Assembly (NCBI GenBank): GCA_028673005.1
Contig: CM054112.1
Coordinates: 192,995,518 to 193,059,517 of the forward strand
DNA length: 64,000 bases
Direction of reading: 5' to 3'
Source of the DNA: Tanypteryx hageni
Lineage: Eukaryota > Arthropoda > Insecta > Odonata > Petaluridae
This document shows, in pieces, positions 1-20,815 of this stretch. The translations under genes were made by a program, and so were the position numbers. Positions within the stretch are counted from its first letter, which is position 1. Each line of letters opens with the position of its first letter. The notes below the pieces were generated by a model. It ran no database searches and was not told the DNA's origin. It worked only from the letters and a program-made list of their open reading frames with translations.

Positions 1-445
1 GGTACATTGTAAAATACATGTAGGTCTTCATGTAAAGTAGTCGTGATTATTGTCCAATTTTAACCAAAATTGGAATCGGTCGAGCAATTTTAGCAAAACT
101 CTCCAATACAAAATTTTATTAAAATACGTCAAGCAGTTCCCAAGTTGAAACGAACATTGTAAACTACATGTAGGTCTTTATGTAAAGTGGTCGTAATTTT
201 TGTCCGATTTTAACTAAAATTGGAATCAGTTGATCAATTTAGCAAAACTACCCAATACCAAATTTCATCAAAATATGTCCAGCGGTTCCAGAGTTGAAAC
301 AAAGGAACATTGTAAACTACATGTAAAGTGGTCGTAATTGTTGTCCGATTTTAACCAAAATTGGAATCGGTCAACCAATTTTAGCAAAACTCTCCAATAC
401 CACATTCCATTGAAATATGTCCAGCGGTTCCCGAGTTTTAACATG
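1..445. repeat. Tandem array of ~150-bp units
   Basis: About three head-to-tail units begin near 4, 153 and 307, each starting with an acattgtaaa-type block and passing through a tggaatcggtc block to a cagcggttcc-type end. The third unit lacks about a dozen bases near its start. The same unit family recurs at 28.98-29.33 kb and 29.52-29.65 kb, so this is a dispersed tandem repeat. The wording resembles non-coding ends of arthropod transposons, but I cannot assign a family. Confidence 0.8.
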
Positions 446-514
446 CGGACGGACAGATGGAAACATCCTCCCCTATATGCGTTCACTTCATGCAAAGAAT
501 GCATAATAAAAACC

Positions 515-1060
515 TAAAGTCAATGGGAGGATAGGGGGTATAATTGAGGTGTCATCCACATAAAGGATAACAGATCCTTGGTCAGTTACAGATTGAATTT
601 AATATATAATAGGAAAAAGCAGGGGTCCTAGAAAAGATCCATGGTACTCTATTCTTTTTTGTAAGTTTAGATGACAAGATTTGCCACTGTGGTGATTGTA
701 ACTTGACTACATGTTTACGATTCATTAGATATGCTTTAATGAGACTGATTTTTACCTCTCATTGCAAAATTTTCAAGTTTTTTTGAGTGGTATATCGAAA
801 TTCACCCAGTCGAAGGCTTTTGATAGGTCAAGGAAATTGCCTATGCTTTGGTTTCTTTTGTCAAGATCATTGACAATTTTTTTCAAAGAAGCTTATTGCA
901 ACAAAAACAATGGATGTCTTTCATGAAGCCATGCTGAGAATTACAGATAATGTTATAAGATATCAGGAAAGATACAAGTGTCTCTTGCAGTACCTTTTCA
1001 ATTATTTTTGAAAAACATTATTATAAGGACATGAGTCTATGGTTTTCCAGGAGCAACCTG
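515..1060 (-). pseudogene. LINE reverse transcriptase remnant (jockey/CR1-like)
   Basis: Read on the minus strand, short pieces of a non-LTR reverse transcriptase appear in order. There is a block resembling DLSKAFD followed by a DIPLKKLE-type helix (about 780-840), then GSFLGPLLF (about 600-650), then LYVDDTSII with the catalytic YVDD at 551-562. Stops and frame changes interrupt all of it, so it is a dead fragment. It is separate from the CR1-like element at 36-40 kb, from which it differs clearly. Clade assignment is by motif style only. Confidence 0.65.
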
Positions 1061-1222
1061 TCATTCATTTAACCTATAATTCATTTGATAATATGTATAA
1101 TTTACTTTAATTGACAATAAATAGAGCAAAGATTTTCCGATCTCATAATCCATGACGCTTCCAAAAAATTAAACACTATGAATGATATATTAATAATGAG
1201 CAGAGACTGCTACAAAGATAAC

Positions 1223-1580
1223 ATAAAGAAAGGAAACAACTCCTATGCTGCAATTTAATAAATAGAGTGTCACACAAAGGTAGAGTTAACAGTTTTCAAG
1301 GAGCCCACTTCTGACACTCCAACACAAAAGTCAAGCGCCTCTTGACTGCAACACAGCTTACGGACACAAACCTTGTGCCCATAAGCTGTGTTGTGGTCAG
1401 GAGGAACTTGACTTTTGTGTTGCAGTGTGTCGAAGTGAGCTGCTAGGATCCTTGAAATTTGAGTGTTAATTTCTTTCCTTATTTTTATTTAACCTTCCTT
1501 CTACTTTTTCCTCTCCCTCTACCTTTGTGTGACAATCTATTTATTAAATTACAGTATAGGAGTTGTTTCCTTTCTTTATA
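1223..1580. mobile_element. Foldback element with long inverted arms
   Basis: Two arms of roughly 150-200 bp face each other around a centre near 1375. The outer part (ataaagaaaggaaacaactc, 1223 on) and the inner part (acacaaaagtcaag near 1321) both recur as reverse complements up to 1580. The sequence actatgaatgat occurs at 1175-1186 and again at 1580-1591. It could be a target duplication, but on the left it lies about 36 bp away from the arm. This is probably a non-autonomous foldback or MITE-type DNA element lying just 3' of RPB5. Confidence 0.7.
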
Positions 1581-1739
1581 CTATGAATGATTGCAAATTT
1601 TTTCATCAATTCATCTATAACTAATAGTTTTGATTAAAAAAATTATTTATTTTTCATATTTATTATAAATTCTTTCATACAGGTAAAATTTTCCAAACAT
1701 CACTCTAACACACATAAATACATAAGGCAAATCAGAATA

Positions 1740-1745
1740 TTTATT
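1740..1745 (-). promoter_or_regulatory. RPB5 polyadenylation signal
   Basis: AATAAA on the minus strand, 23 nt after the RPB5 stop codon. The 3' UTR would be very short if this signal is used. Confidence 0.5.
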
Positions 1746-1768
1746 AATTCAATATGACTTGTCACTTG

Positions 1769-11959
<10,191 letters not shown>

Positions 11960-12500
11960 TGCGCGTCAAAGAATATAAATGTTACCTGTATAATTTTCAA
12001 TACAATTCCTATGAAATGGTTAGTATTTTTTATTTTATGAATCCGGTATATTAACGCGATTATACTGCGCTAGCTATAAAAATTGCGAATATCAACATTC
12101 ATTTTCCAAAATCAAATTACTTTTATTGTTCTCTTAGTTATTCACAAATTTAATAAGATTAAATTATTTTAATAAAATAAAATCATTGATATGGTATAAT
12201 TTATTAAAAATTTGAAACACATTTATTGATTAAGATTAACATAGAACAGGAAGTAAAGAGAAGATCATTTCGCGGTTACACGTTACACCGATTTCCTGTT
12301 TTGTCATTAAAGCGTGTAAAAGCAAGTTAAAGCTTCAGGTCCAGTCAGGTCGTGCGATAGATTCTATTGGGACTAATTTAGTAATTAATGTAGGGCATTT
12401 GTAAACTAATTTACCATTTAAAATCCACTTAATATATTTCCCATCATTCGCTGAATAAAATTGTCCTTCAGGATTAATAGTGAGTTACAATATAAGTGCC
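11960..12500. promoter_or_regulatory. Probable bidirectional promoter between RPB5 and a divergent gene
   Basis: About 540 bp separates the RPB5 start codon from the first ATG of a plus-strand unit. It is AT-rich with scattered CpG-bearing patches (for example ttaacgcgattatactgcgc near 12051 and gtcaggtcgtgcgatag near 12343). No TATA box can be assigned with confidence. The call rests on head-to-head layout, not on motifs. Confidence 0.45.
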
Positions 12501-14117
12501 ATGACCACGTGGTTTTGTATCATTGATGTTCCAGTGGGGTCTGTTTTCGATAGAAGAAATTTAAGGTAAGAACTATTAATTGTAAGGTCTAATTGAATCG
12601 TAAATTGCTCTCAATTTATTTTTACAAAATTTCACGATTGGAATACCAAAGACATGCTGCAGTATCATGTGAGTAGTAGCTTATTTTCTCCTCTGTACTT
12701 GAGACTTTGACGCATTTATGTTTAGAGCCAAGGCAATTGGCATCTCATACCAGGGAATTTATTATTTTGCTCTTAATTTTGAACACTGCGGTTCACGATT
12801 ACCAATTTTAGCGACAGTTGTAGATGGTTCGCGCAAGCATAAGTTTTAGTTTGGTCGGTGTTCAACCATGATACTTTTAATTCTAAATATATGGAATAGT
12901 AAAAACAATCTTTTCTGTAAGTTTTCTATATTGAATCACTAAATGGGGTAAAACTAATCAAGTACAGAACCAACATTCGCAACTGTTTTCGGGAAATAAA
13001 CAAGGTTGACTTTGGGTGCCAACGTTTTAAAGGTTGACTATGCTAAGTGAGAGTTTTTACCTTCCAGCACATAAAGCGCTGCATTGTAGCTTATCCTTGT
13101 CTCCCTGGGAGTCATGGGTGAACCTTGACAGTGACGGTGGTGCAATGGAAGAAAATGAAAGAGCAATCTCATGAGCCTCGCCACAGGACCTCTATCTTTA
13201 TGTCCGATTGTGGTTTGATCCTCGTGATGATTTCCACAAGCGAAATATTCAATATTTTATGTTGTCATTTCTTAAATGTTAATAGAAAGATTTTTATCAA
13301 GGCAATTTGTGAATTAATAAGTATTGAGCATGTTACAAAGAACTTCTCACTGGCCTCGCCTTTAAATTTGCTAAACGCTACGAACTAGGACTTTTTTAAG
13401 AACTTCAATTTATCGCCTTTCTTTTTTTCAGAGAGGAGTTTCTTCCGATTCCTTGTTTGATGACAATATGTGAAGGTGAGATTATTACTTGTCGGTTTTC
13501 AAAATTTTAGCATAGATTTTTATGTATAGTACAGTTATTTGGTGAAATGTTTCACTTAAATACTCGAGCTTTTGTGATGGGTCAGTAATTTTTGATATGC
13601 AAAATCCCATCTTTCTCTAGATTCTTAATTGTTAAAACGGGGCTTGCTATATCTTCCAGTACATAAAGCGCTGCACTGTAGCTTACCTTGATCTCTCATC
13701 TGGGAGTCATCGGTGAACCTTGACAGTGACGGTGGTGCAATGGAAGAAAATAAAAGGAGTAATCTCAAGGGCCTCGCCACAGGACCTCTATCTTTATGTC
13801 CGGTTGTGGTTTGATCCTCTTGACGATTGCCACATTTTACTGACTAGCACTATTTGTTGGTTTAGTAATTACAAATTTTATATTGAACTTTTAAAGGCCT
13901 GGATTTGAGTAGCTTACTGAATGAGCACATTCGCAATTGAGTGACATTTAATTGCAGTATTAGCATGTTACAGCTATTTGAAATTGGTTGTAAATGCTTT
14001 TTATAAGAAACTTGTTTAAATATTTTGATATGTATTGTTAATTTAATTGTAGATATGCAAATGTTTCTAATCATTTTTTTCTCTTCACAGTGGAAACGTC
14101 GGTTTTAATGGAATAAG
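12501..14117 (+). CDS. Small multi-exon unit, probable snoRNA host gene
   Basis: Three small candidate exons with good splice sites: 12501-12565 (ATG to donor AAG/GTAAGA), 13432-13475 (acceptor after a run of T ending TTTTTTTCAG, donor GAAG/GTGAGA) and 14091-14117 (acceptor TTCTCTTCACAG, donor AAG/GTGAGA). Joined in phase they encode about 44 residues beginning MTTWFCIIDVPVGSVFDRRN and stopping at TAA 14114-14116. I do not recognise this peptide. The first two introns each contain one copy of a structured H/ACA-like RNA, so the unit may exist mainly to carry intronic RNAs, as do known snoRNA host genes with little protein content. The transcript start and later exons are not determined. Confidence 0.5.
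13061..13241 (+). ncRNA. H/ACA-type snoRNA candidate, copy 1
   Basis: Hairpin 1 closes with CTTCCAGCAC (13061-13070) against GTGC-AA-TGGAAG (13140-13151). An H-box-like AGAAAA (ANANNA) follows at 13150-13155. Hairpin 2 closes with ATC+TCATGAG (13166-13175) against CTCGTGA-T-GAT (13221-13231) and has an upper stem CCACA-GGAC / GTCC-TGTGG. An ACA box lies at 13236-13238, three bases before the presumed 3' end. It sits in an intron of the divergent unit, 190 nt upstream of the next exon. The spacing from the hairpin 2 pocket to ACA is somewhat longer than the usual 14-16 nt, so the guide target is not assigned. Confidence 0.6.
13653..13837 (+). ncRNA. H/ACA-type snoRNA candidate, copy 2
   Basis: A paralogue of the RNA at 13061-13241, in the next intron of the same unit. 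Stems are kept although bases change: GTAC replaces GCAC and still pairs with GTGC (wobble), and TCAAG/CTTGA replaces TCATGAG/CTCGTGA in hairpin 2. AGAAAA is at 13745-13750 and ACA at 13832-13834. Loop and pocket sequences (ggtttgatcctc, cctctatctttatgtcc) are unchanged. Compensatory change in stems with fixed loops is what a functional RNA pair would show. Confidence 0.6.
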
Positions 14118-14378
14118 GTGAGAATTAGCCTGGGCATATTGGGACTTAGTTTTGAAGAGAAACAATTTTTTGCTATTTCTTTTTAGGTGCATAAGTGAAT
14201 GAATGATTCTAATTGAAAGGATATACTAAATGTACTTGTGCTTTAAGGCAGAGGTCCCAAAATGGTGGTCTGCATTCGTTTGTAAGGGGTTTGCAAATGC
14301 TTTTATAAAAACTAGTCATTTAATGTTTTATTGAGCTTGTATTGCGTTTCTGGTTAATTATTATCTGCTATCTAACAA

Positions 14379-15140
14379 GTACTTCTAGCAAGAAAGGAAG
14401 AGGAGCTACAAAAAATGATAAATAGACTAGTGATAACAGGTAGAAAATACGGTATGGAAATAAATAGAAAAATCCAAGGTCATTCGAATATCGGGTAAAG
14501 AAGAGAATCTGAACATAACTATTGGGGGAAAGCCATTAGAACAAGTTTCAGAATATAAATACCTTGGAAGTATCATAACACGAGAGGCAAAATGTACGGA
14601 TGAGATCAAAACTAGAATAGGAAAAGCAAAAGCGGCTTTCAGGAGAAAGAAACAACTACTTAGAGGGAATATAAGGGAAGATATCCGCAAGAAGTTGATA
14701 AAATGCTACGTATGGATTATAGCATTGTATGGGGCAGAAACATGGACGCTAAGGAAAAATGACATCAAATACTTGGAAAGCTTTGAAATGTGGACTTGGA
14801 GGAGAATGCTGAAGATAAAATGGACAGATAGGATGAAAAACGATGAAGTGCTACAAAGAATAGGAGAGAAGCAAATGATTATAAAGACTATCAGAAAGAG
14901 GAAGGCTAACTGGGTTGGACATTACCTGAGGAGAGAGAGTATGATTAAAGACGTGTTAGAAGGAAAACTAGATGGGAAAAGGGAAAGAGGTAGGAAAAGG
15001 TTTCAGCTGATAGACGATTTGAAAGGGAAAGAGAGTTATCAAGAAATAAAGAGGACAGCGGAAAATAGGAGTATATGGAGAACCAGGTTTAACCAAGAAT
15101 AATCACGGACCTGTCTACGGACAGACTACCTATGATGATG
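14379..15140 (+). mobile_element. RTE-type LINE, 5'-truncated 3' end
   Basis: The insertion is flanked by the 9-bp repeat ATCTAACAA (14370-14378 and 15141-15149). It encodes the end of the reverse transcriptase ORF: a piece with KPLEQVSEYKYLGSIITR, one frameshift near 14470, then the frame 14695-15102 with LYGAETWTLRKNDIKYLESF, WTWRRMLKIKWTDRMKND and NWVGHYLRRESMIKDVLEGK. The ending after a short UTR is in tatgatgatgat, a simple 3' repeat typical of RTE elements. It is a classic target-primed insertion truncated at its 5' end, and it lies downstream of exon 3 of the snoRNA host unit. Confidence 0.88.
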
Positions 15141-15149
15141 ATCTAACAA

Positions 15150-16894
15150 AATCACTGGCAACTACTAGTTTTTGTTAAAAAAAATTGCCACATCGGGGGG
15201 GTCAGTGTGATTTTAGGCATTTCAGTAGGGGTTTGTATGTTGGTAAAGTTAAGGAAGCTCCACTTTAAGGCATTTCGATGTGGTTTCTCTTTGTTGCCTG
15301 GTCATCTAGATTTTGTCATCTATACAAGTTGCCACAATCTGTACTGCTCAGGCTGTCCGAACTCGTAGCATCACATGAGCGTGAACTATGCAACACGCGA
15401 CTTGTCCCATGGTGCTTATTATATAGCCAACAGATGTTAATGTGAGAGATTTGACCACAATCAGGGAAGTTGGCCAATAGTCCTTCGCGAGGGACCTGCC
15501 CTCATGTCGGAAGAATCTGAAAACCTTGAAGAGTTTCTGGTAACTGGAAGTGTTGCAGCAATGCAGAGAAATTGTAAGCATGTGATGTGCGATTTTCTTA
15601 CGAGATGTACGATAAGTAGTTTAGAGCGCATCCTATTTTCCTATGATAGTTTCCTTACAACGACCCATCAAAATCAAGGATGGTGAAAAACATAAGAAAG
15701 CTACGGTGTGTAGTAGACGTGGGCTTCCGCTAGTGATGGGCATAATCGAATAATTAGTAATCGAGATATTCATTCGTTAAATTCATTCATTTTGATTATT
15801 CGCCAAATTATTCATTAAGATTATTCCATAGAATCATTTGATAGTAGAGTATTAAAAAATTTGTGCTTTTTTAAGACGAAAAGAATTCATTTCCTGAATT
15901 TAAAAATATCTCAAACAGAAGCAGTTTAGTATACTGAACTTGGTAATCATTTAGAACGCATTTGTCTAGTTAAGAAATTTTTATTAAAACTGGTATTACA
16001 ACAAACAGTTTTGTGAAGTTAAATAATCGTTGCTTAAGTGTATTTAGAATCATTGTCACTAAATATTCAGAGCTACCCCTGACTTGTCCTATACAATATT
16101 ATAATTGTTTATTGGACAAAAATTCTAATTCTTTGTGTGTGTGTGTCTTTCCCAATATGCAAGAGGCTGTGGTGAATTTTTTGTTTTTTTTTTTTGTTTT
16201 ATCGCAACAAATGATGTGATAAAAATGAAAGAATACAATTTGTTAAATGTTTTTCTTTACTATTTATATTAAGACTAGCTTACTATTGTTGTAATATGGT
16301 ATTATATAGTCCAATAAATGCCTATTGAATTTAGATTGCAAGGTGGTTATCTTCATCCATTTTCATGAATTTTATGGGAGATTAACATAATATTTTTGAA
16401 TAGTAATATTTAATTCTTCTGAAATTGTGTTCGACTTTTAATAAATAAATATTTCATAATAAAAGTTATTTAAAATAAGTGTTTGTAATTAGAAATGAAC
16501 TAAAACAGGTACTTGCTTCTTATCATTATTAAATATTCAATTCTTGTTAAATTCTGTACTTAGAATAGTATGAATTCATACTTTATATACCTATGCAAAT
16601 GTTTTGTTTTAATTATATGTTTGTACTTTATTATTTTAAAATTTTTGATAGTTATACCAATACACTTGAATCCAATTTGAAAGCTTATAACGTCTCTATA
16701 AAACTTGTAGAAAAAATCAATTTTAAAGTATCAAGTGTTGGTTATTGAAAAAAGTATAACAGAAATTTGTACTAAATTAAAATTATTAATTTCATGCTAG
16801 ATAACTTCTTAACTTGATTTGAATTTATATTGGTATAGGTATCTATTATATATCGACGACTCTTACAGAGGAGGATATAACAGGAGGATACTAA
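15150..16894. other. Unassigned stretch
   Basis: Bases 15340-15660 are less AT-rich and hold a 60-codon frame (15504-15686) with no recognisable family. It could include a further exon of the divergent unit, but no strong splice pair marks one. At 15731 tagtgatgggcataatcgaa resembles a hAT terminal repeat with no partner end. The remainder is AT-rich without signal. Confidence 0.35.
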
Positions 16895-17400
16895 TGTTTA
16901 GGCACTTCCAGATGTGCTGGAGATTCGAAATTTTTTTCATAGATAGCATTTTGTGCAAAACCGACTAGAAAAAACGAAAATTTTGAAAAAGTGCAGCAAT
17001 GCGGCCGCTAAAAATTCGCAATTGTTTAAACAAATTTTCATGGTTTATGTATTTCCGAATGTGCTACGGAGTTGAAATTTTTTTTGTAAGTAGAATTCCT
17101 AAAATAACGAAATAGGGATTATACAAATTTTGATATTTTAATTTGTTTGGCAGTTAAAAATTCTTAAAGTTTAAACAAATGGATAACTGTTTAGGTACTA
17201 CGGGATGAGCTAGGAAGCTGAAATTTTCAAATTATTTAGAGAATAGTAAATTTGCACAAATAAACATTTCAATTTTACCATATATGAATTGTGGCGGCCG
17301 TTAAAAATTATTTAAATTTAAACAATTAGAAAAATATTATTATACTTCTAGAAATGCTACAACTTTAAAATTTGGCTAAAATGTGTAGCATTAGTACCCC
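16895..17400. repeat. Degenerate ~140-bp tandem repeat
   Basis: Three to four diverged units share the order atgtgct..gga, gttgaaattt, taaaaatt and gtttaaacaa; two units contain gcggccg. Divergence is high, so this is an old array. Confidence 0.5.
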
Positions 17401-18388
17401 ATAATGGAGAGAGTGTAAAATGTTAAGAATTGCAGCATTTGGGGATTGTTTTAAACTATTATTTGTACATGTTGGAAAAACTAAAATCGCTGCGGAGGTT
17501 AAATATTTAGAATTAAAAGAATATTTGTAATGATGAAATATCTGTCGGAAAAATGAGTGTTTTTTCAAGGTGATATGAAATGCTTGCAGTATGCAAGCAC
17601 CAACGACTAGTATTTATATATTCAGACAACAATCTAGTTAAATGATTAATTTTAAATTGTATGAATTCATCATCTATACTATATGTATGAAATTGATTAA
17701 AAACATTCTTATAGCTTATACTGTCCTGATGGAACAGTAAATTTTAGTAATTATACTGATACAGATTTAATCTTATCAAGTTTATATTTTTTCTATCAGT
17801 CTTTGTTAATGCTATATTGTAAAAAAAAGGGTGATAATTAATATGATAACTGAATTGATGCTTGAATTGTATATTCTAGTTATGTAAACTGGAAAGCTTA
17901 CATTGTGTATTCAAATAGTTGTAATGAGATTACAATCAATTTTGAGTTGCTGTTAGTTCTTTGATAGGAGAAAGGGACAACTGTCTGTTACTTGAAAACG
18001 CTTTGAAAGAAAAATTATTTCACTAATCTGGTGTTTATTCGAAAGAAGTTGAACGGGAAGCAAGATATTTGTACAGCCTTTGAGGTGTTCCTCTCCACCT
18101 GGAGGCATTTAACACAATATCACTCACTAACATAATTAAGGTATAGTCTAGTTTTGATTGTTGTTAAAACGAAATTTTTAAAATAATTTTATCCGAATTA
18201 CAAAGTAAAACCCAAAAATTACATGAGGTTGAACTTTTTTTAAAACCTTGACAGATCTAAGGCTTATTTATACCTGGATGGAAAGAAAAATAAAACCCAA
18301 TACCATAAAATGAAATTTTTTTAAACCCAATATATGTAATGGGTGTGATGAGATTAGTCTGCATTCTGCTGTAATCAAGGCTCATGCC
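17401..18388. other. Unassigned AT-rich stretch
   Basis: No frame, RNA or repeat structure recognised. Confidence 0.4.
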
Positions 18389-19567
18389 TAGGATTGCCAA
18401 CTTTTTGTATCTCCAAAGATGGACGTTTAAAGGTTTAAGAATAGAAAATAAATAGTGAAAGGGGAGGGGGAGAGGTGGTTAATTTTATTGTTTATAGACT
18501 TTTTAGCATAACTTCAAAAACAAATTTTCAATCAATCTAATACAGGATTCATTGTTTGCAGCAATTAAAAAAATATAATTTGGTTCATAACATAAAGAAA
18601 AATATATAAACAAAGCATATCTTACTGAAAAAATCAATAAGCAAGTACGGTTTATTTATCAGCAAATGTTTTTAGAATATTTTTTAATGTTGTATATTAA
18701 TTTCCCTTTAATAGATTTAAAAAACGTTAGATATTTTTTATCAAATTTAATAATTCAGTACAATTTTCTGAAAAATTAAAAAAGAATGGAAACACCTTCG
18801 ATTAATTTTATTTATTTTGCACAAAATATTTTCAAATATGTAGATGTCATGTTTTACTTAAATACACTACATCAATAAAATCTTTAGTTTTTGAAATTTC
18901 ATCAAAACTTGTTTTTATTGTTATAATAATTCATATTTAAATTTGCATTATTTCTCAAATTGAAACGCAATAATTTCCACAAAATCTTAAGTTGGGAAAA
19001 TATATTTTTTTTAAAACGATAACTTTGAAAGCTTTCCCATTATTTCGTTTTCGTTGAAATGGAACCGTTTAAATAATGCAACAGATTTAAAGAATATTAA
19101 AATCTTTCATTTTATTTTTTCGTTCGACTAGGCCTTTTTAAAATTTTTGACGAATAGTATATCCAAAGAACTCATCCAAGCGATTTTATAATTGGCTTTT
19201 TTGGCTCCAATATAATCGAGAAAACATTGCTAACGGTAGTTGGATTACGTTATAGTGCTATAAGTTTTGAAAAATTCTAAAACATGCTTTACAAATGATA
19301 AATTTCCACAGCAGGAGAGATTTCCGAAATGTTTTTTAATCACACTGACAAAGCTGTACTGAAATCGTGAGAACGAAATTTTTTGCATGGACTGGAAAAT
19401 GAACTCACGAGCTCTTTGCCTGCAAAGTTAGTTGTGTTCAGCTTTAGCGTAACCATAATATATTATTATAGTTGTTAAAATTATTATATATACAAAAAAT
19501 TACTAGGAAGGTAACATTTACGGAATGATGGATTGGCCATCCGAAAGATGGACGGTTGGCAACCCTA
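18389..19567. mobile_element. Non-autonomous DNA transposon, ~1.18 kb
   Basis: The ends are inverted repeats: TAGGATTGCCAAC at the left and, as reverse complement, TAGGGTTGCCAAC at the right. They continue into related sequence containing gatggac..t. The flanks carry CTCATGCC (18381-18388) and CTCATGCT (19568-19575), an 8-bp duplication with one change, pointing to the hAT superfamily. The interior is AT-rich without transposase. Confidence 0.75.
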
Positions 19568-19949
19568 CTCATGCTTGAATATCAATTTTTAAAGTAATTA
19601 AGCAAATTTCATTGGAAACCACAAAGGTGACTTCTAAATCTGTAAGTACCTACTTCGGCTTAAATTTACTCTATGTTCCCCGGAGCTTATCCTGTATATT
19701 GGGCCACTGTCGATGTTTTTATGTTGTTTTGCGTGGTCCCGGATTCGAATTGTGATTTAGAGTTATTCTAGTTTGTTTTGCTTTTAAATGCTGATGCTCA
19801 GCTTTTAAATGTGATTTCTTGTGTTTTGGTTTGAATTGTGACTTCCAGTGGTTACGTTTGAATTGTTCCAAATTGTGTTTAATAGTGTTTTTGTTGATTT
19901 TTATGGATCAACTATTCCTCGGCAAAGATGAACGATAAAAGTATGTTGT

Positions 19950-20075
19950 ATAGAAACGTAGTTTTGCGCGTTTGCTTTGCTTCGAGAACCCAATCTCCGT
20001 TGGCGTGGACGATGACATTGGTGTAGGCAGACGCCGGAGGCGTCCTACACGCCGTCAATCTCCAACATGAGACTA
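19950..20075 (+). repeat. Direct repeat unit R1 (copy at 20.43 kb)
   Basis: The block from agaaacgtagttttgcgcg to caatctccaaca recurs at 20430-20815, where it is split by a MITE. It contains cctacac/gtgtagg inverted parts. Relatively CpG-bearing for this window. Function unknown. Confidence 0.7.
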
Positions 20076-20423
20076 TATACGCACCTCAACATTGGGTTGG
20101 GTTAGGATATGGTTTAATTTTTTAATACTAATACATCTCAAAAATTGTGATCGGGGTAGTGCGACGGGTAATTCGAGAGCCTATGTTAGCCAAAATATAT
20201 TTACAGGTCTGTTTTTAGTCATCCAAGATGAAAACATGCGGGTATTGATATTAGTCCTTTTACTACCAATTTATCTTAATATTCCTTTATAACTTCTGTT
20301 ATTGGTTTCATTTTTGTTTCTTTACCCCTCTTTATTACTCTTTTAATTTCGTTAAATATAAACACATTTCTAATGGCAACTATGTAAATGTCTTGGACAA
20401 CTAATAACAGACCTGTTCCCTTC
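20076..20423. other. Spacer between the two R1 copies
   Basis: Weakly AT-rich, with a chance 66-codon frame. Nothing recognised. Confidence 0.35.
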
Positions 20424-20429
20424 GTATGT

Positions 20430-20815
20430 AGTAGTATAGAAACGTAGTTTTACGCGTTTGCTTTGCTTCGAGAACCCAATCTCCGCTGGCATGGAGGGTG
20501 ACATTGGTGTAGGCCAGGGGTGGGCAAACTTTTTATGTGGAGGGCCGCATAAACAGAAAATGCTTCAGTGGGCCACGTTAGGGTATACATCTTAAGTAAT
20601 GTGAGGGATCTTGTTAGTGAAAATCAATAATAAATAATATGTTATCCCCATAACATCACTGGAGAAGGTTTTCCGGCATGAAATTATCTCTTTTATATTA
20701 CGGTTCGCTTTCATAATGGCATTGCGGGCCACATAAAATGCCCTCGCGTGCCGCAGTTGCCCACCCCTGGTGTAGGCGGATGCCAGAGGCATCCTACACT
20801 CCTTCAATCTCCAAC
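20430..20815 (+). repeat. Direct repeat unit R1, second copy, split by a MITE
   Basis: Bases 20430-20514 and 20770-20815 match the two parts of the unit at 19950-20075 with scattered changes. The break is exactly the 8-bp duplicated target of the MITE, so the empty site is preserved in the first copy. Confidence 0.75.
20515..20769. mobile_element. hAT MITE, 255 bp
   Basis: Perfect-looking ends CAGGGGTGGGCAAAC and GTTGCCCACCCCTG, flanked by GTGTAGGC at 20507-20514 and 20770-20777. Interior contains gggccgcat/gcgggccac patches typical of this large hAT MITE family of animals. No coding capacity. Confidence 0.92.

Noticed and set aside
15731..15850. hAT element starting tagtgatgggcataatcgaa
   Set aside because: Only one end seen; no inverted partner or 8-bp duplication found.
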